Assembly (NCBI RefSeq): GCF_047948215.1
Contig: NC_134460.1
Location: 149,414,049-149,478,048, forward strand
Reading direction: 5' to 3'
DNA length: 64,000 nucleotides
Source of the DNA: Lycorma delicatula
Lineage: Eukaryota > Arthropoda > Insecta > Hemiptera > Fulgoridae
Every line of letters starts with the position of its first letter. The stretch's first letter is position 1. Below are positions 50,101 through 61,885 of the stretch, piece after piece. The notes beneath the pieces are model-generated. The model was not told where the DNA came from, did not search any database, and was given only the letters and a program-made list of their open reading frames with translations. A program made the position numbers and the translations under genes.

Positions 50101-53100
50101 GTTCATTGTTTCTTCTAAATCTTTTTTACTCTCAGGTAGAATTACTATATCATCAGCAAATCATAGCATCTTTATCTTTTCACCTTATACTGTTACTCCG
50201 GATCTAAGTTGTTCTTTAACATCATTAACTGCTAGTTCTATGTAAAGATTAAAAAGTAACAGGGATAGGGAACCTTCTTGTTAGACTCCCTTTTTTATTA
50301 TGGCTTCTTTCTTACGTTCTTCAGTTATTACTGTTGCTGTTTGGTTCCTGTAAATGTTAGCAATTGTTCTTCTATTTCTGTATTGGAACCCTAATTTTTT
50401 TAGAATTGTGAACATTTTATTCGATTACGTTATCGAATGCCTTTTCGAGGTCTATAAATGTCAAGTATGTTGGTTTGTTTTTCTTTAATCTTCCTTCTAC
50501 TATTAATCTGAGCGCTAAAATTGCTTCCCTTGACGCTGTACTTTTCCTGAAACCAAATTGGTCTTCTCCTAACTCTTCTTCCACTCTCTGAATTCTTCTG
50601 TACAGAATTCTAGAAGATTTTTATGCATGACTAGTTAAGCTAATTGTTCTGTATGCTTCACATTTATCTGCTTCTGCTTTCTTTGGTATCATGAGTATAA
50701 CACTCTTTTTGAAGTCTGATGGAACTTCCCCTTTTTTGTAAATATTACACACCAGCTTGTATAATCTATCTCTCTTTCTTCCTTACCTGCACTGCACAGT
50801 AATTCTGCAGGTATTCTGTCTACTCCAGGAGCCTTTCTGGCATGCTCTTAAATTCAGATCTCAGCATTGTTTCTTTCCTTTCATCTTCTTCGACCTCCTC
50901 CTTCCTTTATAAGACCATTTTCTAATTCATTTCCTCCATACTCTTCAATGTGCTCCACCCACCTATCGACCTTTCCTTTCATATTATAAATCAGTGTACC
51001 ATCTTTGTTTAACACATTATTAGATTTTAATTTATGTGCCACAAAATTTTCCTTAACTTTCCTGTATGTTCCGTTTATTTTACTAATGTTCATTTCTCTT
51101 TCCACTTCTGAACACTTTTCTTAATCCACTCTTCTTTTGCTAGTTTGCTCTACCTGTTACTTTCTAGTAACTAGTTTGCTAGTTTACTTTCTTCATCACT
51201 AGTATTCTTATATTTTCTACATCATCCATCAGCTGCAATATATCCTCTGACATCAAGCTTTTTTATCAGTTCTCTTTGTTCTGCCTTAAGTTCACTTCTG
51301 CTGATTTAAGAATTTACTTTTTAACATTCTTCCATTCTTTTTCTACCTTATCATTTTTACTCAGACCTCTTGCGACGTCCTCCTCAAAAATCTTCTTTAC
51401 CACCTCTTCCTCACGCTTCTCTAAATTCTACCAATTCATCTGACACCTTTTCTTCAGGTTTTTAAACCCCAATCTACATTTCATTATCACTAAATTATGG
51501 TCACTACCAATGTCTGCTCCAGGGTAAGCTTTGCAGTCGACGAGTTGATTTCTAAATCTTTGCTTAACCATGAAATAATCTATCTGATACCTTGTATTAT
51601 CACCTGGCTTTTTCAACGTTTATATTCTTCTATTATGATTTTTAAACTGGTTTTGGCAATTACTGAATTATACTTCATGCAAAACTATATGTCAGCCCCT
51701 TCTTTCATTCCTTTTGCCCATCCCATATTCATCAACAGTATTTCCTTCCTTACCTTTTCCGATGCTTGCATTCCAATCTCCAACTATTATTGACTTTTCA
51801 TCCCCTCTTATGTGTTTAACTACTTCATCAATTTCTTCATATACACATTCTACCTCATCATCATCATGGGCACTTGTAAGCATATGTTTTGATTTCATCC
51901 TTATTACAATAATTCTGTCGCTGTGCATTTTGGAATACTCTACTCTCTTCCCTATATTCTTGTTCATTACAAAACCTACTTCTGCTTGCCCTTTATTTGA
52001 AGCTGTGTTAATTATTCTAAAAATATTTGATCAAAAGTCATTTTCCTCTTCCTGTCGAACCTTGCCAATTCCTACTACATCTACATTTAATCTATCCATT
52101 TTCCTCTTTAAATTTTCTAACCTACCAATCTTTTTTAGGCTTCTAACATTCCACACTCCGACTCATAGAATGGTTTTTTTTTAATATTCTGGTGACCCCT
52201 TCCTTAGTAGTCCCAGAGATCTGAACGAGGGACTAGTTTACCTCTGGAATATTTTACCAAGGAAGGCGCCTCCATCTTTGTTACATGAAAATACAGAATT
52301 AACATTTTCTTGGAAAAAAAGCAGCTACAGTTTTCCATTGCTTTCAGCTGTGGAGTACTCAGAAGATGATGTAGATTTGGCCATTCAAGTCTTCCTGACC
52401 TTCACCCTTAACAACTATTGAAAGAGCTGCTGCCCTCTTTCAGGAATCATTCCTTAGTCTGGCTTTCAATAGATACTTCTCTGATATGGTTTCATGTTCA
52501 GTCCAGCTACTCTGTATCACTGAGCACTCCAGCCCCCTCACCATCGTCAAGGTCTCATGATTCATAGAGGGAGTTAGATACATTAAAGAATCATTAACCC
52601 TAAAAATATTGCTTGTAAAATATGTAATGTAACTAGTAAAAGGCTGTGTAATAGGTTTTCAGGTTAATAGAAAAGACAATGTTATTAAAAATATGTCAAA
52701 ATTTGATTCTTGTAATGTGAAAATTATCAAATTTATGATAAATTCACTTCAATATCTGTGTGAAGATTTATAAGGAAATCAAATATTGGTATTTAGAATG
52801 TTGACAATTTCAAAAGTCATATTCTAAAAGTGTCGAGTCACCATACACTCTTTCAGACTATAAAAACAATTATCCTTTATATGTGATTGTTCTCAACAAT
52901 TTGAATGCATAAAAATAGGAGTTGTTGATTTGAAAATTGAAGTTGAAACTGAAGAAAATTTGAAGCCCAATACATCAGCATATTTTTTATTAATATATTG
53001 TACTGTAGTTAGTTATTCACCTTTAACTGGTAAAATAATAAAACAAGAGTAATCGTTAAAATTAATTTAATATTTTTTTACATTTAAAGAATCATTAACT

Positions 53101-53398
53101 CTGTAAAAGACAAAATTTTTGGTTCTGCAAATATGAATGAGCTAATTTAGATTCATTAACCTGAAAATATTGCTTGCAAAAGGCTGTTGTTTATTGAAAA
53201 AATACTTTATATTAAATATTTTGGTGGTTGGAATTTCGGCTACCAAGATTTAGAAGCTAAACCTGAAAATACTGCAAAATATGTGAATTTTGAGAATGAT
53301 ACTTTCAAAAGATTATAAAAATGGGTTTATGATGTGATCACATGATAAAGTTCAAAGGTCAAATTTGTCCCAAACTCGGCCATTTATATATATATCTA
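47142..53398. mobile_element. Foldback transposon with 7-bp target duplications and palindromic subrepeats
   Basis: The outer arms (about 47142-47800 and 52640-53398) are inverted repeats. Both ends share ATAAATGGCC, a GGGACAAATTTGACCTTTGAAC-like stretch and long matches inward, such as ATATGCTGATGTATTGGGCT. It is flanked by CTTGCAT at 47135-47141 and 53399-53405. Inside, subunits containing CAAGCAATATTTTCAGGTTAATG are repeated about six times in one orientation (47280-48310) and about seven times in the other (48905-49310, 52580-53170). No coding sequence of its own was found, so it is non-autonomous. A 7-bp duplication with long, internally repeated inverted ends recalls Galileo/P-type foldback elements; that link is inference. 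A LINE interrupts it. Confidence 0.82.
49373..52573 (-). mobile_element. Full-length but inactive non-LTR retrotransposon (endonuclease plus reverse transcriptase)
   Basis: It is inserted in the foldback element and flanked by TTAGATA at 49366-49372 and 52574-52580. On the minus strand: a 5' leader (52573-52180), an AP-type endonuclease with SAHDDDEVECVYEEIDEVV and SIIVGDWNASIGKGKEGN (51870-51740), then QIDYFMVKQRF and GADIGSDHNLVIMKCRLGF (51595-51480; SDH is the catalytic end of the endonuclease). The reverse transcriptase follows with GSLSLLLFNLYIE (50265), FADDIVILPES (50160) and EEFCYLGSRITKDGQR (49960). The 3' end is at 49373. It has frameshifts and stops, one directly before FADD. Confidence 0.87.
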
Positions 53399-54245
53399 CT
53401 TGCATGTGCTTCACCAGTGCTTCTAGCCAGTTTATGAACTATGTTACCTCGTGTTCTCAATTTTGCAGCAGTATTCGAAATATGTTGCTTTTAAGTCAGG
53501 GTTCTGTCAAGCGTTACGAGGTACTTAGGAGTTGGATTTTGTTGCAGTCCTTTCCCCACAAATGAGACGTTCAGTGATTTTCTGGTATCTCTATTGCTTA
53601 AATGGAGGCAGCTTATGTTTTTTTTTAGTTGAGTTAGGTTTCAGACTCCAGTTATTGAAGTAGATACAAAATCTCAAATTCTCCTCGATCAAAACTCTCA
53701 CACTTGTTGAATGTTTTACACTGTGCAGCAAGAGCAATATCATATATGTAAATGAATTCCATGGATCTAGTAGCTAGTAGGTCACTTATGTATAAATTTA
53801 ATAATAAAGCTGCAAGAACAGATCCCAGAGGCAAGCCATTATTTAATATTCTTGGCCTACTCTGAGCCTCACCAAGATGTATTGTCTATTTGATCGCAAC
53901 TCATTGATGATGTTATTATAGGCTTTGCATTTGATTACCCTTATTAGTATATTTAATAGTCGTTCCTCCAAACAGTAACATACCTAGAAATAAGTTTATG
54001 AATGTCGCTGGTGTTTTTAACTTTTTCTGGAGTCCTTCAATGCTAGAGGTAAGCACAGATACCTGATCCACCTTCTCTAAAGCCAGCCTGCTCAGTTGGC
54101 AGGGTGTTGTCAATTATTGTTTTTATGCTATTGTACAGTACCTCTCTGACAATTTATAACATACACTCAGCAATAATATAGGACAATAGCTAGCGACATC
54201 TGTTGTGGGTTTACCTGGTTTAACATTGACTGCCATTTCAAGGTA
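53399..54245 (-). mobile_element. Jockey-like LINE, 5' part of the split element
   Basis: The minus strand shows VKPGKPTTDVASYCPILLLS (54215), a QKKLKTPATFINLF block (54030), NGLPLGSVLAALLLNLYISD (53840), and a decayed active site before IALAAQCKTFN (53740). The reading then reaches LARSTGEAHAS at the insertion point, where it is continued by 46460-47141. The 5' part of the LINE is missing. Confidence 0.87.
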
Positions 54246-55600
54246 GTTTAGTCTTGAAATTCAAGGTAGTTTCATGGTAGTTTATTTTAATCCTGAAGTT
54301 AATTATATTACCATAGTGCTAATACAAGATTCTTTAAAAGTTTTTTTTTTATAATGTAATTATATTATTAAAAATTACTAAAGTCTATCAGTTAAAATAT
54401 AAAGATTTAACATTTTAAACAGTATTTAATTAATATACCCTGTGTAGTTAAACTTCTGTCTGTTTTTTCAGTATCACTTTAGTTGCATAGAAGTATGAAT
54501 AAGTAAATAAATTTTTTTTTAGATCAGAGTATAATTTTACAATATATAGATCACAAAGAAATTATATGTTTATTTTATTACAAGTAACAAAAAGGTACTG
54601 TTCTAATGTTTGACTGGAATTATGTTTTTTTCTTATTACTAATGTTAATTGCTATTTCTAATTTCTAAGGAATGACAGTTTTAAATATATGTACAGTTTA
54701 TTTTTCTAAGTCTAGTATCTGACATTTTTTAAAGAATTCTATACTTGTTAGAGATATTTAGATGGGGTATGTTGAAGAGTAATACTATAAAAAAGAAGCA
54801 CATTTTGGCAGTTTTATCTATACTATCCATCTTCAAGACTTTTGGTAATTGCACCTTAGGAAGAACATTATTGGTTTCATAAGTGGTCTTGCAAAATATA
54901 AAATTGTGTGATTTTACATTTAGAATCCATGATGTAACATAGTATTTATACAGACAGACTCATATTCCTCCTTAATTCTGCAAGAATAAATTATTGTTTT
55001 GGTTGGTCTGTTTTATACTCTTTATCAGTTAATATGTATCAACTAGGTTTTTTTGTACATTGCTACTATATGCTTTATATGTACACTTCTTATTTAAAAT
55101 TAACTTGGGTTATTGGTAAATCAGTTTCTTTCTTTCAGAAACCTCAAAAAAATGCTCCTAAAGAAAATTATAATTTTAAAATTTAAAAAACTTGCATATA
55201 CATAAATTTCTAGTCTTAAATACTAGACTGTTTCAATTTAAAGAAAAACATTTATAGAGAATTGATAGAAAAAATGTGTAACAAATCACCAAAAACACCT
55301 AGGGTTATTTACACCTTCATTAATATTAACAACTTTCGTAGATTTCTATATATACACTATTTGCACAGTAATAGATAATCATTAATTATATGAGTAAAAT
55401 TACTGTTGCTTAAAAAGACAAACATAAAAATTCTTTAATTATAGAAAATAAAAAAGTTTACTTTTAAGACTTTATTAAATTATTATTTTAAAGAGTTTTT
55501 CTACTTTTTCTTAGATTTGAATTTTTACAAATCGGAAATACAGTATGGCACAAGGAAACAGGAAATTATGAAGTAACTGTCACAAAAGTAAAAAAAAAGA
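54246..55600. other. AT-rich intron sequence
   Basis: Nothing recognisable. Confidence 0.5.
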
Positions 55601-56150
55601 TGAATTGTAAAATCAAAGTAAAAAGTGTCCTGACACAAAAAATGTCAATTTCTAAAAATGATGTCCGTAAGACGATGACCATTCGAATGTTTGGATTCCT
55701 GAAGGTGAATGCTGAGAAAAATCTCAGCATTCACCCATGCAAAAGCATGGGACTTTGAAACACTTTCATGGGAATTGCAGTGATTTCTTCTCAATTCCTT
55801 GTTTTTAACTCTGTGATTGTCGTTGGGCGAATGTTGTACACTTTACTTTTGAGGTGGCCCAGTTGTTCAGTTTAGGTTCATTGCTGCTGCATGTTTCCTT
55901 GACAATAATCATGGGCTCCTTTCATTTGAGGCTTGAACTGTTTCAATGTTTTCTGGGGTTTGCTGTGTATGTTTACCTGGTGGTTACTTTTTCGGAGCTG
56001 AACCCGTCTCCTCAAAATTCTGAGCTCGTGTCTTGATGGTGCAGCTAGAAGGAATGTGACCATGACATCGGAACATCAGAATTCCCATTGAGCAGCAGTC
56101 ACACCATCAATCATTCTTGTAAAATGCCTTCATGACAAATGCACGTTGTG
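55600..56150 (-). mobile_element. Mariner/IS630-like relic, internally deleted
   Basis: The minus strand has a PENIETVQAS-like block read across frames (55950), RKHAAAMN, then directly LGHLKSKVYNIRPTTITELK (55850) and a C-terminal end. N- and C-terminal parts are thus joined without the DDE core. Frames are broken. Confidence 0.55.
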
Positions 56151-56800
56151 TACTGACCCACTGGTCCATGATTACTAAATGGCAGGTAGTTGTGCCCAGA
56201 TGGATGCCATTCCCACCTTTCTACGAGCTCCTACGGGCTGCCACTACTATCAAAATTTCCCATTTCCCTGTGCCACTCTGTACAGTATATGAGCATTAAT
56301 TCACACATCACTATTGGGATTATAATGGATTTTTTCTTTACTGAAACAAAACATTTAATTAACAACACTCCCTTTAAATCTGTATATCAGTACTGTTGTA
56401 TGTACCAATAGCTATGTAAAAATTCTGATTTACAAGAAAAGGATGTCTAAGCTCTTTTTCTTTTAATTTCACAATTGTTTTTTTTTAAACCAAATAAAAA
56501 GAAGTGATACAGATGCTGCTTAATGGCAAAAATATGCAAGCAAACTGCACCCAGTATTGTTTAACTTTGATGATTTGAAGGAATCAGTTCATTAAAAATG
56601 GCATAAACCATTGGTATTTTAACTTACTTTTCACCTTTTAGTTGTTGAGGATGTTTTCAAGATGTTGTGTTCTTAAATTCACATCTATGTTCTGGTAAGG
56701 TAAAGTATTCTGGCTAAATTTCTGTGCGAGTTTAACCTATTACATGAATGCTTAGGATTAAAAAATGCATTATGTGAATTGTTAGTTAATAAAATCATAC
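56151..56800. other. Intron sequence
   Basis: Nothing recognisable. Confidence 0.4.
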
Positions 56801-57140
56801 CTGTAACAGTAGGTGGTAAATGAATAGCATAAAGAATTAATCCTTCTGGAGAAACTGTTGGCAGTATTTTCCTACTAAGTCTAGCCTGAAGGGCTTCAGA
56901 AAAAGCCCCTGCTTCTTCTCTTTCAGCCGGTGGTAAATCACCAACTTCTACTTTCAATTGACTTCTGGGAACAAACTGTCCTAAAACTGCTAATGCCTCA
57001 AGTATAGATTGTCGTACTCTTCGTTTTGGTTCATGAATTGCCGTTTTGATTATCCAGTGTGCAAGACGAAGACAGTTGAATTCAGTACTTGGAAATGTCA
57101 TTAGCGCATACATCAAGCATAATAGTGAATTTTCTCTTTG
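56801..57140 (-). CDS. TOGARAM1: TOGARAM1/crescerin-like, exon b: second half of the TOG domain
   Basis: This exon has 340 nt, entering in phase 0 after TTTCAG and leaving in phase 1 at ACAG/GTATGA. It continues the HEAT repeats (LLCLMYALMTFPSTEFN), then carries the diagnostic block EPKRRVRQSILEALAVLG and, after a loop, LQARLSRKILPTVSPEGLIL. The lysine/arginine-rich KRRVRQ turn and the ARL-R-LP segment followed by EGL--YA are features of the end of TOG2 in vertebrate TOGARAM1, and no other TOG family that I know of has this ending. The ATG that would start the simple open frame lies inside the intron, just before the acceptor. The 2.6-kb intron to exon a contains a palindromic MITE. Confidence 0.9.
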
Positions 57141-59225
57141 CTGAAACATAACAGTTTTAATTTATAAGTAAGAACATATTGTGTAAACTATAGATTGAAC
57201 TTTATACAGTGCTTAATTTTGATGGAACAGTGCTCTGACATTATATTTTGATGCGTCATCCATCAAAATATGTCTAAGTAATTCATGAAATTTTATAAAA
57301 TACTAGATTGATAATCTGGTGTTTAATAAATTTTATAACTGATTATTTTCTGATCGGCTATGTGAACACTTAGTTTTGTAAAATCATGGATTAGATTTTA
57401 AAAGTTATAACCCTAACCTCAAAAAAATCAATCACAAACGTATTCCCCTTTAATATAACACTTGTTTCAAACTGTGGCATGGTATTTTTAGTCCTAAGTC
57501 TGGCTGTGATAAGTAAAAACAATTCAGCTTGTTAAACGATTCACTATTTCACTCATTTATAACAATTTGTTTCGTAAACTAGTTGCTACTTATTTTTGAG
57601 TATTTAGGTTATAAATTCTGGTAACTCAAATTATTATAAGTTCTTCCTTTGTCCAGATGAATAGGGGATACTGGTTCCTCAAACTCTAGAAAATAACCAC
57701 TACGTATTTATTTGTACTCTACTTGTAATATTGATGCAGCTGCTTAGAAAAATACTTTTTATAATTATGAATCAAGGCACAATAATATCCACCGTAGCTT
57801 GTTCTTTATGATCTGAAAATTTATTTGGTTATGAAGAAAGATATAGATTTTTTGGAAAATGCTCACACTGAACTTCACTTAATTGGTTAGAATTAAATGA
57901 CCTTGTTTTTTATCTAAATTTATCTAAAAGTCTAGAGTAATAATGATATTAAATTGAAAGGATGAAATCTTTTACAACAGGATAATAAAATAATGTCTTC
58001 ATTGACAGTAATTTTAACGTCTCTTTTTACAGTACAGAAACCTAATGAACTATAATGACAAGGATTCTTCTCTTGAAGCTGTGGGACATATGCACCAATC
58101 TGAAGAACCTCATCTTTATTTAACTATTTAAAGCTTATGTTAGTTTGAAATTCCAGGCAATGATTAAAAGAAAGTCATGATTAGGACCAGAGCTTGTTTT
58201 CAGATAAGTCCACAAAATATCAGATTATGTACATAAATAAATCCAGATTCGTTTTAATTGTTGTTTAAAATCTAAAGTCAAGACAATTAATTGACCATTT
58301 TGATCGTTTGATAGGCTTCATGCAAAAGCTTAATGTGCTCATGGAGTGGCAATAAGAAAAACTGCTGCACAAAATAAAATGATTTATCTCTTCATACAGT
58401 TTGAAAACGCAACAACCAGTGTCTCCTATATAAAATGGTTGGTTTGTATGAGTACTCGATAGCCTACAACACATGCCAGCATCGGGGTACTCATTTCCAA
58501 CTTGCAGAAAGTTTGGTACTAATTGCTAACCTCAGGTGAAACATAGATACTTAATCTGATCTACGTTTCAAGAAAGAAAGCTGGTATTTTATATTATCTG
58601 GAAAATTCTATACTTTGGTTTTATTATCACATTACCTTCTTTGCTAATCCATTCAAATTAAATTGTATCTCAGATCATAAGTAAATATTGATAAAATATA
58701 TTGAATACTTTTATTGTGAATGTGATGTTAAAAGTTTAATGAACAAAAACTCATGAAATAAAAATAGAGAAAATGAGTGGCAGAGGTAAGAGAATTACAG
58801 TTGATCAGCCCTGGACTCTATAATACTTTAACGAAACTAAATCTGTTCACTACTAACAGAATGGTGAACATTGCTTTTTAACTATCACAAATTTCTCATT
58901 AAAAATGTATATATAATTTTCTTAATTAATTTTAATTTAAATTAACCCACCACAAAATTACTAAAGTCTAGAATGTTCATTAAACATACTTTACTTTATA
59001 AAAACTATTGCATTTTTAATTATTTTTTTTTAAAAAAAGAATGAGTTTTATTTTAAATATTTTTATTAGTTTTATATATTATTTTATTATTGGTTTGCAG
59101 TGTTATAAATTAACTGATATTAAACATCTGTTTCCAAAGAATCTTCTCAGTAATAAAAATTCAAAATAATAATAGTCTTAATAATAATAATAATAAGAAG
59201 AAGAAGAAGAAGAATTAAAAAATAA
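57141..59225. other. AT-rich intron sequence
   Basis: No gene was found. A TAA/AGA trinucleotide run lies at 59181-59212. Confidence 0.5.
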
Positions 59226-59561
59226 GGTACTTATGTATTATAATCCACTATCATTGGTAGGTTATAATCAGCGCGACTGGCGGGGAGTTAAATAACTACG
59301 TTCTACGTATTAATAAAATTTATAATAAAATTATAAATATAATCTAACCAAACTTAACATATGCTTGCTTCGATTGCTAGTAAAGATTAGCGAGTGAAGT
59401 GAGCATAGGTTAAGTTTGGTTAGATTATATTTATAATTTTGCATCTTATTTAGGTATTCAGATATCAAGTTTATCTTTACTAGCTAAGCGATAGCCTTTC
59501 AGTGGTGCCATCTAACAACTAACAGACTAACCATAGTGGCGCTATTATAATACATAAGTAC
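59226..59561. mobile_element. Palindromic MITE with 9-bp target duplication
   Basis: The ends GTACTTATGTATTATAAT and its complement are perfect inverted repeats of 18 bp. The interior has a second palindrome with arms of about 30 bp (ATAATCTAACCAAACTTAAC and complement, 59338-59435). It is flanked by AAAAAATAA at 59217-59225 and 59562-59570. There is no coding capacity. A 9-bp duplication suggests a Mutator-like source, although the duplicated bases are low complexity. Confidence 0.85.
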
Positions 59562-59731
59562 AAAAAATAATTTTGAACTTAAATAAATTTGATTATGGTT
59601 ACATTTCAACATAAAATTTTATTGTAAAATGTTAAAAGAATTAGTATTTATAGAAGTAAAAACTTATTTTCAGGTTAAATAAAATATCATTTAAGGTAAA
59701 TATTTTAAAAAAACTAGAGAATTCATCTTAC

Positions 59732-60127
59732 TTTCGAGCTTCGTGAACCAAAACATTTATCTCCAAAAAGAATGTCAACGACTGGAGCAGGACGAACAAC
59801 TCTCATAAGTGTTTTAACTGCAGCAATGGCTTCTAATTTGACTGCTACATTGGCACCACCTCCTAAGTGTCGACAGAATGAAGGTACAAGCTGAGGTACA
59901 TTACTAAGTACAGCTGATAAAGAAAGTACTTGTATTAGTGATCTCATGGCCCTTAAAGTACTGCAAATCACTCTTTGACTTCGATCATCATACAATGTTC
60001 TCAGAAGATAATTTAGTAGTGTAATACCACCTTTTTGGCCAGCTGTTGATAGGTAATGAGAAAATTCAGGTTGTCTTAGTGCTAGAGCTAATCTATCCAA
60101 ACTACGTACTCTGCCTCTCCAGTCATC
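59732..60127 (-). CDS. TOGARAM1: TOGARAM1/crescerin-like, exon a: first half of a TOG domain
   Basis: Most upstream exon seen of a TOG-array protein. TOGARAM1 binds tubulin and acts at the ciliary axoneme. The exon is 396 nt (132 codons), starts in phase 0 after a TTTCAG acceptor and ends in phase 0 before a GTAAGA donor. It opens with DDWRGRVRSLDRLALALRQ, the usual Asp-Trp-x-x-Arg start of a TOG HEAT repeat. Further HEAT helices follow, including LLNYLLRTLYDDRSQRVICS and AVKLEAIAAVKTLMRV. The methionine of the longest simple reading frame is really an internal TTG codon, so this is not the protein start. Exon borders come from splice signals and frame. The identification rests on this exon plus the next one, which match the layout and key residues of TOGARAM1 TOG2. 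Upstream exons, including any TOG1, were not found up to 64000. Confidence 0.85.
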
Positions 60128-60650
60128 CTGAAATTAGTTGAAAGGTCTTATTACTGCTTATTATTCAAACGAATTAAGAAATCAAAAATTATATAAAGAT
60201 AATACCAGTTCCTATGTAGTATGATCACATGTGCATAAAGAATTGTTTACTGGCAAATCATTTAGTACCAGAGAACACTCAGTTCAAAATGGTACTGTTA
60301 TAAATGCTCATTATGCCTAAAGCTTAACAAGGCATTAAAAAATATATACATATTACAATAGCTTGCAAATTAAAATGATCATGGGCAATTTTTCTTTATT
60401 TATACATTGTGGTTATACTGCTTGACCATATCCATTCTTTAAGTTGTCTGTGTAATATGAGGTTGTCCTTTGGTTATTTAGCAATTTTCATGTAATAAAT
60501 AATGTTTTGTGAAAATTTATTTCTTTTTTTGAAGGGTGCAGCTGAACTGATTAACAGTTTTGAGAAGTTATAAAAAAGTAATGGGGTATATAGAGAAAAA
60601 TGTTTTTATTTTCTAAATTAGCAGTACTTACCATTTGATAATCATTAACG
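60128..60650. other. Intron sequence
   Basis: No upstream host exon was recognised here. Confidence 0.4.
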
Positions 60651-61640
60651 TTTTTAAAATATTGTTCTCAAGATGGCAGCTGTTAGAAGCAACACACTGT
60701 TGGAGACGATCTCTGAAGCTTTGTACAATTTAATGCATATCGTGGGGTATGGCATTAATTTATTCAATAATCCGCTTCCTTAGCTTTGGTAGGGTGTGAG
60801 GGCAACATTTAAACACCTTTTCATTCAGATATCCCTAAAGAATGAAATCACTAATGCTCAAATCGGATGACGGCATAGGCCACTCCACATCATTCCTCAA
60901 AAAGATCAGACATCTGGGAAAAATTTCTCTCAAAACATTGAGTTAGTTTCAGCTGTGCGAGCTGTAGCTCCATACTGTTGGAACCACAAGTTCCTCATTT
61001 CCTCTTCTTCAACAAACTGTTCCATTCTAGGCTGCAGAAAATTTCATAACATCGAGATATAACATTTGGAATTCATGATCAGGCTGTCCTTAAAGGAGTA
61101 CAGGCCAAGCATGCCAAATTGTGATTTGGCTCATCACACCGATAGTTTAGGGGAATGTAGTGGTTTTTTTTTAATAATTCGGAGGTTATTTTCGACCCAG
61201 TAGCAAAAATTTTGCTTATTCACAGCCGCACTGAGGTAAAAATGTGCCTCATCGCTGTTGAAGAAAGCTGCCTCGGGAGTGATTTGTGCAAGTATTTTCT
61301 CATGCAGATTTTGGCGGTTGGCATAGTCTTTGGACTGAATTCTTGAGACATCATTAAGGCTTGAAAATTCAAATCAAAATGCAGAATCCTACTCAAAGTG
61401 TGATCTGACATCCCCAAGGCAAGAGCATGCATGCCTCTGAGCAGAATTCTTGATGATTGCTTGATCACTGTGCTAACCAGCTGCACATTTCCTGATGTTC
61501 TGATGGACCTGCATCACATATGTATCTCATCTTAGTGTGCTACCAACTTCCTGCAATTGCTTAACCTAGGACCAAATTGTGTTCACATTAGGAACGGCAT
61601 TGTTGCACGGAATGTTGAACAGTTGTCGAAAAACTCTTTA
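60650..61640 (-). mobile_element. Mariner/IS630-like transposase remnant
   Basis: In the minus-strand order, IKQSSRILLRGMHALALGMS with HTLSRILHFDLNFQAL (61460-61360) is the helix-turn-helix region. AFFNSDEAHFYLS-like residues carrying the first Asp lie near 61260. DVEWPMPSSDLSISDFIL (60880) is the third Asp block, followed by GYLNEKVFKCCPHTLPKL and FRDRLQQCVASNSCHLE (60690). Stops and frameshifts occur throughout. Confidence 0.82.
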
Positions 61641-61689
61641 TTTTGTAATCACAGATTGGTGAAAAATTGACCTCATTAAAGCAAAAATA

Positions 61690-61885
61690 TCAGTGTGGTT
61701 TCATGTTGATGAAATCAAAAAATGATGAATTGATGCCAAATCATGTACGTAAAGTGATTAAGAATAAAGGAGGACATATTAATATCTAGATATTTACAAA
61801 TTGCATAGTTATGATTCTTTTCTAAATAAAGTTACTTTTTATTAAGTAGCATCTGTGTTTGGATTAATTTGCATGCTACTGTGTA
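61690..61885 (+). mobile_element. Tc1-like 3' end fragment
   Basis: The plus strand carries SMPNHVRKVIKNKGGHINI (about 61733-61790), the typical Tc1 transposase C-terminus. A terminal repeat TTTGGATTAATTTGCATGCT (61858-61877) follows, comparable to the end at 41364. Confidence 0.75.

Noticed and set aside
51714..52184. 156-codon plus-strand open frame rich in Ser and Phe
   Set aside because: It is the antisense shadow of the endonuclease domain in the LINE at 49373-52573.
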